This document shows positions 1 through 11,100 of a DNA stretch of 64,000 bases, one piece after another. Position 1 is the first letter of the stretch. Each line of letters starts with the position of its first letter. Source of the stretch: Chitinophaga silvatica (GTDB lineage Bacteria; Bacteroidota; Bacteroidia; Chitinophagales; Chitinophagaceae); contig NZ_QPMM01000006.1 in the NCBI RefSeq assembly GCF_003419895.1, forward strand, positions 1 to 64,000, written 5' to 3'. The position numbers and the translations under genes are program-made. The notes beneath the pieces were generated by a model that was given only the letters and a program-made list of their open reading frames with translations, was not told the DNA's origin and did not search any database.

Positions 1-3000
1 CTACTCCGGCCGCGGGTACTACGCTGCAATGGTTCAAGGATTCTACCGGTGGCGCTGCCTTAAGCAATCAGAATACTTATACAACTGATTCGCTGAAAAC
101 AGCAGGAACATACACCTATTATGTACAGGTAATCGGCTCTAACAATTGTCCGAACCCAGAACGTATCCCAGTAACAGTAATAGTAAATCCATTAGGAACT
201 CCTGGTGATATCACATTGGCAGATACTACAGCAACTTGCGGTAGTGGTCCGGTTTCTCTGGCTCCAACTGCTCCTAATGTTACCAGCCCGGTATTCAAAT
301 GGTATACAGATAATACTAAGGCAACACAAATCACTAACGGCGCAGTAATCGGCGGTGCTACCTTCACTATAGATGGTACAGGTAAGTTAACGGTAAGCGG
401 ATTAACCGCCGGTAACCATACTTACTATGTAAGCGTATCAGGAAGTAACCGTTGTGAAAATCCGGCAGGTAGTCTGAAAGCAGCTACAATCTTTGTAACA
501 ACTGCACCAGCTCCTCCGACCGTAAATCAGAATGTTTCTGTAAGTACTGGTACGCCAGTTACGCTGGTAGCTTCTCCAGCTCCTGGAGCTACGGTAGTAT
601 GGTATAGTGATACCACTCAGGCACCTATTGGCCGAGGAAGTTCCATCACTCTCCCAGCCTTCAATACACCTGGTGTATACAAATATTTTGCTGGCGACAG
701 TATTGCCGGTGGTTGTTTCTCTAACAGGTTATTAGTAACAATAACTGTTACAGGACCAATCGTTAATCCAAACTGTAATGTTCCAACATCACAAGTATAT
801 GGAACTACATTGGGTTGCATACTGTGCTCTGTTCAGAATCCAACAAATGATATAGATCTGGATACAACCAACTTCACTACATTAAGTATACCAGTTGGTT
901 TATTAGGCGGTTCAGTATATCAACAACTGATCTTCCCTAACCCAGGTGCTGCAACTGATAGTATCCGATTAAACTTAGGAACCTCTGTTGGCCTTGCCGA
1001 TGTGAGCTTACTGGGTGGTACAGTGATAACAGTTTATAATAATAATACAGTAGTAAGTGCTGATACCTTAGCAAACTTACTGACGCTTCGCTTACTGAGT
1101 GGTAACCGTTTTGTAGCTACAGTACCAACAGGCGGAGTATATAACAGAGTGGAAGTAAGACTCACAGGAGTACTTAACCTGCTCAATTCCTTAAATATCT
1201 ACGGTGCGAGAGCGGTAGGAGCAAATCCAACCATCCAAACCAGCAGTCAGACAGTTTGTGCAGGATTACCGGCCACGCTGAGTGCTACTCCGGCCGCGGG
1301 TACTACGCTGCAATGGTATAAGGATTCTACCGGTGGCGCTGCTTTAAGCAATCAGAATACTTATACAACTGATTCGCTGAAAACAGCAGGAACATACACC
1401 TATTATGTACAGGTAATTGGTTCTAACAATTGTCCGAACCCAGAACGTATCCCAGTAACGGTAACAGTAAATCCATTAGGTACTCCTGGTGATATCACGT
1501 TAGCAGATACTACAGCAACTTGCGGTAGTGGTCCGGTTTCCCTGGCTCCAACTGCTCCAAATGTTACCAGCCCGGTATTCAAATGGTATACAGATAATAC
1601 AAAAGCAACTCAAATCACTAACGGTGCAGTTATCGGAGGTGCTACCTTCACGATAGATGGTACAGGTAAGTTAACGGTAAGCGGATTAACCGCCGGTAAC
1701 CATACTTACTATGTAAGCGTATCCGGAACTAACCGTTGTGAAAATCCGGCAGGTAGTCTGAAAGCCGCTACAATCTTTGTAACAACCGCTCCAGCTCCTC
1801 CAACAGTAAATCAGAATGTTTCAGTAAGTACTGGTACACCAGTTACTTTGGTAGCATCTCCAGCTCCTGGTGCTACGGTAGTATGGTATAGCGATACCAC
1901 TCAGGCACCAATTGGCCGAGGAAGCTCCATCACTCTACCTGCGTTCAATACACCAGGTGTATACAAATACTTTGCTGGCGACAGTATTGCCGGTGGTTGT
2001 TTCTCTAACAGATTATTAGTAACAATAACTGTTACAGGTCCAATCGTTAACCCTAACTGTAATGTTCCAACTTCACAGGTAAATGGCACTACATTGGGTT
2101 GCATACTGTGCTCAGTTCAGAATCCAAATAATGATATAGATTTAGACACCACTAACTTCACTACATTAAGCATTCCGGTTGGCTTATTAGGAGGTTCAGT
2201 ATATCAACAACTGATCTTCCCTACTCCAGGTACAGGAACGGATAGTATTCGTCTGAACTTGGGAACTTCCGTAGGTCTGGCTGATGTAAGCTTACTTGGT
2301 GGAACAGTAATAACTGTATATAATAATAACACAGTAGTAAGTGCTGATACCTTATCAAACTTACTGTCGCTTCGCTTACTGAGTGGTAACCGTTTTGTAG
2401 CTACAGTACCAACAGGCGGAGTATATAACAGAGTGGAAGTAAGACTCACAGGAGTACTTAACCTGCTCAATTCCTTAAATATCTACGGTGCGAGAGCGGT
2501 AGGAGCAAATCCAACCATCCAAACCAGCAGTCAGACAGTTTGTGCAGGATTACCGGCCACGCTGAGTGCTACTCCGGCCGCGGGTACTACGCTGCAATGG
2601 TATAAGGATTCTACCGGTGGCGCTGCTTTAAGCAATCAGAATACTTATACAACTGATTCGCTGAAAACAGCAGGAACATACACCTATTATGTACAGGTAA
2701 TTGGTTCTAACAATTGTCCGAACCCAGAACGTATCCCAGTAACGGTAACGGTAAATCCATTAGGAACTCCTGGTGATATCACAGTGGCAGATACAACAGC
2801 ATCATGTGGTAGTGCTCCTGCAGTATTGACTCCGGTAGCAACTAATGTTACTAATCCGGTATTCAAATGGTATACAGATAATACAAAAGCAACTCAAATC
2901 ACTAACGGTGCAGTTATTGGTGGTGCAACCTTCACTATCGATGGTACTGGCAAACTGACGATCAGCGGATTAACTCAGGGTAGTTACACTTACTATGTAA

Positions 3001-5144
3001 GCGTATCTGGTACTAATCGTTGTGAAAATCCAGCAGGTAGTCTGAAGGCCGTAACAGTAACTGTTTCTGGTGCTCCTGCTCCTCCAAGTGTGGTTCAGAA
3101 TTATACAGTAAGTACCGGACTTCCATTAACATTATTTGCAACACCAGCACCAGGAACAACGGTGCTATGGTATAGCGATACAACGAAAGCTCCGATTGGA
3201 AGAGGCTCCAGCATTACGCTGGCGCCTTTCCCAACGGCAGGTATATACACCTATTTTGCCGGAGATAGTTTACCTGGAGGTTGTGTGTCTATCAGACTCC
3301 CAATTTCAATTACAGTAACAGGTCCTTCTCCTATCAGATGTAATATGCCAAATAGCCAGGTAACTGGTACTACTCTTGGTTGCGTACTGTGTTCAGTTCA
3401 GAATCCTACATTTGATATTGATACAATCCCGACCAATTTTACAAGATTAAATATTCCGGTAGGTTTACTGGGAGGTTCAGTTTATCAACAATTGATCTTC
3501 CCTTCTGTAGGTGCAGCTACCGATAGTATCCAATTTCAACTGGCAAACCCTGGTGGTTTGGCAGATGTTAGCGTTTTAGGTGGTGCCTTAATTACTGTTT
3601 ATAATGGTAATACTGTAGTAAACAGAGATACTATTGCTTCATTATTAACTCTCAGAGTATTAAGTGGTAATAGTTATACAGCTACAATTCCAGCTGGTGG
3701 CGCTTATGATCGTGTAGAGGTAAGACTAACAGGGGTTGTTAATCTCCTGAATTCTCTTGATATCTATGGAGTTAGAGCTTTGGCGCCTAACCCAACAATT
3801 ACGGCTCCAAATGTTACTGTATGTGCTGGTCAACCTGCTGTGTTGACGGCCACTCCTGCTGCAGGAACAAGTGTGCGTTGGTATGCTGATTCTACAACTA
3901 CAGTAATACTTAGCTCAAGTGCAACATATACAACTGATACTTTAAATACTCCGGGCAACTTCCGTTATTATGTTCAGGCAATAGATGGTAATGGTTGTCC
4001 AAACCCTAACAGAATACCAGTTGTGGTAACGGTTAATCCAACCAGCAAGCCAGGTAACATCATTGTACCTGATAGCTCAGTAATTTGCTCCAGTGCTCCG
4101 GTTGTGTTAACACCAACTGCTCCGGGTATTACTGCTCCGGTATTTAAATGGTATACAAGCAATAATAAAACAACTCAAATTACTAATGGTACTGTAATCG
4201 GCGGTGCAACCTTCAATATTGATAATACAGGTAAACTAACTATCACTGGTCTGGCTGTTGGTAACTATACTTACTATGTAAGCGTATCCAGTGCTACGCA
4301 GTGTGAAAACCCTGCTGGTTCGTTGAAAGCTGCAAATGTGCAAATAGCAACATCTCCTGCTGCTCCTGTAGTTGCCGGTGAAGTGGTTATCCCGATCAAT
4401 ACCAGTACAACGTTAACTGCACAACCAGTACCTGGTGCTACTCTGGTTTGGTTCAATGATTCTACTACAACTACAGTAGCTCAAACTGGTCCTTCATATA
4501 CAGTTGGTCCGTTTGGTATGGTGGGTAACTATACATATTATGTTGCGGCAAGGGTTGCCGGGGCTTGTGATTCTAAACGTGTACCAATTGTGGTGCAAGT
4601 GGTTGGACCATATAATCCTAACCCTAACTGTAACTTTGCTAATGCTCAGACTTCAGGTACTACCCTGGGTTGTATCTTATGTAGTGTAATTAATCCAACT
4701 AATGACGTAGATAGTATTCAGACTAACTTCACAAGGTTGTCTATCCCTGTAGGCGTATTAGGTGGATCTGTTTACCAACGTCTGATATTCCCTAATGCCG
4801 GTGCAGCTAATGACAGTGTACAACTGAAATTGGCTACTTCTGTTGGCTTAGCTGATGTAAGCCTGTTAGGTGGTACATTAATTTCTCTCTATAACAATAA
4901 TACACTCGTTAAATCCGATACACTTTCTAGTCTGTTGACACTCCGCTTGCTCAGTGGTCAGCAGTTTACTGCTACTATTGCTGCTCCTGCGGCTTATGAC
5001 AGAGTAGAAGTGAAACTGACAGGTGTGCTTAATCTGTTGAATTCTATTGATATCTACAGTGCAAGAATACTGTATGCTAAACCAACAGTAAATACCAATA
5101 CTTCAGATACAGTATGTATCAATAGTAAAGCAACCCTCTCTGTA
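1..5144 (+). repeat. Tandem 1284-bp coding repeats (about four units)
   Basis: The same phrase recurs at 1, 1285 and 2569, an exact period of 1284 bp (428 codons). The next steps are about 1281 and 1293 bp. Units 1 and 2 are nearly identical, and 1084-1465 appears identical to 2368-2749. Units 3 and 4 diverge progressively in their second halves. All steps keep the reading frame. The window edge falls inside this array, so the true copy number is unknown. Confidence 0.93.
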
Positions 5145-8100
5145 ACTCCTGCTCCTGGTACTTCTGTACGCTGGTATGCAGATTCTACAAGTAATATTGT
5201 ATTAAGCTCTTCTAATACTTATACTACAGATACATTAAGAAATGCAGGTAAGGTAACTTACTATGTATCTGTGGTAGGTGGACCAAACAACTGTCCAAAC
5301 CCTGATCGTATCCCGGTTTCAGTAACTGTTTCTGCTGCACCTGTTGCACCAGCTCCGGCTACCGTACAGGTATGTCCAGGTTCTGATGTAGTATTACAGA
5401 TAAATAATGCAGACCACAGACTTACATACAACTGGTATAGTATGGCAACTGGTGGTACTAAGCTGAATACAGACAGTGGATATACATTTAAACTGACAGC
5501 AATCAGTAAGGATACTACGTTGTATGTGGCGGCAGTAAATAGCTGTGGTGCAATGTCAAACAGAGTACCATTCACAGTACAAATGGCATCTACCCTGAGT
5601 GCTCCGATAGTTACTCCAAACCCTGATACAGTGGGATTAGGTGTGCAGCCTGTATTAACAGCAATGTCTAATACCGCTAATGTAATCTTCAAGTGGTATG
5701 GTAGCCAGGCAGGTAATGATAGTCTGTTTACCGGTCAGGTATATACTCCGGCAGCGAGCAACACTCCAGGTACTAAGACTTATTGGGTTGAAGCTGCTCT
5801 GAGCAGTGGAGCTACTTGTCAGTCAATCAGAGTTCCGGTTGTAGTGGTTTACTCACAAGAGGCATTCAGTCCGGTACCATGTGAAGGTGCCTCTTCACAA
5901 ACCGTAGGTAGCAGTGGATTACTGATACTCGGAAATGTTTATAACAGACAATTAGCTGTAGATAATGACGCTAATACTGCTTCTACTCTCGTAATAGATG
6001 CAGGTATACTGAATGCACAAATCTGGCAACGTGCTAAGTTCGTTGGAGTATCTTCTCCAGGCGATACAATAAGAGTACTGCTGTCTAACCCAAGTCAGGT
6101 ATTGTCTCTGGCACTGCTGGGTGGAGTTCAGTTAACTTCTTACAATGGTAATACGCCAGGTGATTCAGTTAATATTAATAATCCGCTGGTTAAACTGACA
6201 TTGTTGAGCAGTAAGAAACAAGCATTGGTAGAATTTGTACCAACCAAACCATTCGATGCTGTTGAGGTGAAACTCAAATCTGGTATCGCTGGTGCGTTGA
6301 CAACTATCGACTTCAACTATGCTCAGCGTGCATTGGTAACACCAACTGTTCAGGCTTCAAACGTTACAGTATGCGCTGGTAATCCGGCAACACTCGCGGT
6401 TAAAAATCCTGTAGCAGGTGTAACGTACCGTTGGTATAATGGCCAGGGTGTTTATCAGGCTGGTAAGGATGGAAATACCTTTACCACTGGTAATCTGACT
6501 TCAGATACTACATTCTATGTAGATGCATTCAGAAACAATTGTGCAAGCACAGGTCGTGCAATGATTAGTGTGAAAGTAACCGCTGCACCTACTGCTCCGA
6601 ATGTACTGTCTAATAATGTGAAAGTATGTAGCGGTTCTGATGCTGATCTGGCAATCGCTAATCCGGTGAAAGGTTACTCTTATGGTTGGTATAATGTACC
6701 TACTGGAGGAACAAAACTGAATACGGATAGTGGACTTGTATTCAAAGTATTGAATGTTACTACTAAGGCTACGTATTATGTACAAGCAATTAATGATAGC
6801 TGTAATAGTATCTCTGCAACAAGAACTGCGGTAACAGTGGATACAGCATCGTCTCTGGCTCGTCCTACAGTTATACCACCGGTAGATACTGTAATAATCG
6901 GACAACAGTCATTGTTCCGTGCTTCTGCAGCTGTGGCTAATACAACATTCAATTGGTATACAAGTGATACAAGTACCAATATACTGTTTACTGGTTCATC
7001 ATTCATAACCAGTCCTTCTACTAAACTTGGTACTACTGTTTACTATGTGGAAGCAGTACTGAATGGTAGCTCAATCTGTAAATCTGAAAGAGCAACTGCA
7101 ACCGTGGTGACTGTAAACGGTGTAACAAGTGAAGTACCATGTGAAGGCGCTACCAGCCAAACAAATGGCGTAACTGGTTTAACTATCGGTAGTGTGATAA
7201 ATCCTCAGTATGCAGTAGATAATAATGTGAATACAGCATCTTCTCTGGTAATCAACTTAGGTGTACTGAATGGATCTGTATTCGAGAAAGCAAACTTCAC
7301 TGGTATCTCTACTCCTGGTGATACTGTGAAAGTGATGTTGTCTAACCCAAGTCAGGTGCTTTCTGTAGCAGCTCTGGCAAGTGTTCAGCTGACCACTTAC
7401 AATGGAAACACACCTGGTGACTCAGTACTGGTATCTAATCCGATTGTTCATCTGGATCTTCTGAGCAACAGCCGTAGAGCTATTCTCTCCTTCGTTCCAA
7501 CCAAACCATTCGATGCGGTGGAAGTAAGACTGAAAGCTGGTGTTGCTGCTGCACTCACAGATGTTGACTTCAACTACGCTCAGAGAGCGATCGTTCAGCC
7601 TAAAGTACAGGTAAGCGGTAGCAACAGCGTATGTAAAGGCAATCCGGTAACGCTTAAAGTACTGAACCCTGCTGCGAATGTGGTGTATAGCTGGTATAAT
7701 GGTAAAGGTGTTCATCTGTTGGATAGCGTTGCATTTGTAACTCCAACAACACTCGATTCAGGTACTTATAGCTACTATGTAACTGCAAACAGAAATAGTT
7801 GTACTTCTACAGCTTCTGCACCTGTTACGATTACAATACTTGGATTACCATCTGCACCTCAACCAACCAGCAGTAACGTAACAACTTGTATCAATACTCC
7901 TGTAACACTGAGCGTAAAAGCAGTAAGCGGAGTACAGTTCAACTGGTATGATGCAGCAACTGGTGGTGCGAAACTGGTATCTAACAGTAATCAATACACT
8001 ACTCCGGCTAATCTGGCCGCTGGTACATATAACTTCTACGTAGAAGCTGTGAATGGTAATAATTGTGCAAATGATAGCGGACGCGCGAAGATTGTACTGA

Positions 8101-11100
8101 CAGTGGATAGTGCTTCAACAGCCAGCGATATTCAGGTGGCAAATGCAGTAATCTGTAGTGGTGATACGGCAGTATTAACTCCAAGCAGCACTACTGTAAC
8201 CAACCCAGTATTTAAATGGTACGCAAATGCTGATAAGACCAGTCCAATCACCGCAGGTGTAAATAGTAAAGGTCAACTGACCATTACAGGATTAACTCCG
8301 GGTATCTATACTTACTATGTAAGCGTAAGCAATAATGGTCAGTGTGAAAACCAGGCGGGTAAACTTAAATCAGTAACAGTAACTGTAAATAATAATGCAG
8401 TGGCAGCCGATATACAAGTAGCAGATACAACAATCTGTGCTAATACAACGGTGAAACTAACAGCTACATCAACTACAGTTACTAACCCAATATTCAAATG
8501 GTATAAAGATGCATCACTGAAAACATTATTGTTCACAGGTGCAACTTACACTACACAACAATTGGCCGCTACTACTTCGTTCTATGTAACAGTAGAAGGT
8601 TCTAACAAGTGTGCTAATGATGCCGCTAATGCTAAGGTGGTAACTGTCAGCATCCGCGAGGTAACCACACCAATAATTGCTGCATCTTCAATCAACATCT
8701 GTGTTGGTGATACCGTAACACTCTCAGTTAAAAATGTGGAAGGTGGATTAACATATAATTGGTTCAATACTAGTACCGGTGGTACATCACTGTTCACAGG
8801 TCCGGTATACGTAGTAACAGGCCTTACTCAGTCTACCGACTTCTATGCTGAAGCATCTGCTGGAAGTTGTACAAGTCCGGTTCGCACTAAGATTTCTATC
8901 GGTGTGGGTGTTGCTCCTAATCCAATTCTTGAATCTACCGATGTTACAGTTTGTCAGGGTGGTAAAGCAGTGTTGAAAGTAACATCTTCAACAGTTGATA
9001 TCACGTACAGATGGTACACATCACCTACTGGTGGAACACCAATCTTTACAGGACCAATATATACCACTGCTCCGATCAACGCCAACACATCCTTCTATGT
9101 GGATGCTGTAGGTGATACCTCCAGATGTGGTAAACCATCTGCAAGGGTAATGGTGAAAGTGACAGCGGTTCCGGTTCCAACAGCTCCGGTATTGGTAAGC
9201 GGATTTGTTCAGGGTTGTAAAGGTCAAAGTGCTTCCCTGGCAATTAAAGATCCGGTTCCTGGATTAACTTATCAATGGTTTGATGCAGCTACTAATGGTA
9301 CACAGGTGTTCGAAGGAACTGTATTCAATATAGCAGCACTTGATACAAGTATCACATACTATGTTCAGGCTACTGTAAATGGAAGCTGTCCTAGTGCTAC
9401 CAGAACCAGTGGATCTATAAAGGTTAACGATATACCACAGGTTCCTGAAGTAGCCTCTTCTTCACCTAGTGTTTGTCAGGGTGGCAGTGTAACACTCAAC
9501 ATCGTAAATCCAATTGCAGGTGTAACCTACAGATGGTTTGATGCAGTAACTGGTGGTAACCTGCTGTTTACTGGCCCTGTATTCAAAACCGGTGCATTAA
9601 ATGTTAATACTGATTTCTATGCGGAAGCCAGCAATGGAATCTGTAGCAGCAATCAAAGGACTAAGATTTCAATAGGTGTAGGTCAGGCACCAACACCAAC
9701 CCTGGAATCAAATGCACTCACAGTTTGTATGGGTAATCCTGCAACGCTTCGCGTAACATCACCAACAAATGGTATTACTTACAGATGGTATACATCAGCA
9801 ACAGGTGGTACTCCTGTATTTACAGGTCCGGTGTATAAAACCAACAACCTGACTTCAAGTACCGACTTCTTTGTTGATGCAATTGCTGATTCCGGATCTT
9901 GTGGAAATGCATCTGTGAGAGTAAAAGCAACAGTGACTGTAGTAAATGCTCCAAATGCTCCTGATGTAGTAGCAAGTATGCTCAAAACTTGCGCTGGTAC
10001 CGGTGTAACTGTGGCTGTGAAAACTATAGATCCAGCTATTACATACCAATGGTACGATGCTGCAAGTGGTGGATCATTACTGTTCACTGGTGCTGTATAT
10101 AGTGTACCGGTAGTAACAACTAATACAACCTTCTATGTACAGGCTAATCTTGGTAATGGTTGCTCTAGTTCAACCAGAACTGCGGTTAATGTTTCAGTAG
10201 ATCCGGCTCCACCAATTCCAAGTGTAGCCTCCGACGATCTGACTACCTGCATCGGTGGAACTGTCACATTCAATATCAGCAACCCAAGTGCAGCACTGAC
10301 TTACAGATGGTTTGATGCTCCTTCTAACGGTACATTACTGGCAACAGGTGTTGAATATACTACCGCTCCGCTGGCCGCTAATACTCCATTCTATGTAGAA
10401 GCACTGAATAGCTTCGGTTGTAGCAGTGCACGTAAAGGAGTAACTGCAACAGTGGTGAATGACCTGGATGCTCCATTAGCATCACCGCTCACAATCTGCG
10501 CTGGTCAGACTGGTGTACTGAGCGTGAAAGACAGAAAAACAGGTATAACGTATAAATGGTACAATGTTGCAACTGGTGGAACTGCGATATTCACAGGTGG
10601 AGACTTTACAATTACTCCAACCATCAGCACAATCTACTATGTTGAAGCTACTACCAGTGGTGGATGCGTAAGCTCCAGAACAGAAGTTCGTGTAACCGTG
10701 AATCCTTCACCTGCACCTCCTGTTGTAGCTAATGCAACGCTGAATGCATGTCCTGGTCAGACAGTTGAAGTAGCAGTACTGAATCCTGATCCAACCCTGA
10801 CTTACAAATGGTATAATACACCAACTGGTGGTACACCATTGACAACAGGAGCTTCTTACACAACTCCTCCAATCAATGCAAACCAGATGTATTATGTGGA
10901 AGCTCTTAACAATAATGGTTGTCCGAGTGCTACCCGTACTGCTGTTAGCGTAATTGCAACACCAGCTCCTGCAAATCCAACAATCACAGGAACCGAGAAT
11001 ATCTGTCCGGGTACCAGCACTATACTGACGGCAGCATCAGCTACCGCAGGTGTAAACTTCCGCTGGTACAGTACAGCAACAGGTGGTACTCCATTGTTCA

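Noticed and set aside
216..218. TTG at 216 as the start of the adhesin
   Set aside because: The frame is open to the window edge and the upstream codons encode the same repeat as later units.
6501..6905. Minus-strand open frames within the adhesin
   Set aside because: They mirror the Thr/Val-rich repeats and recur at matching positions in repeated units; no domain or start signal.
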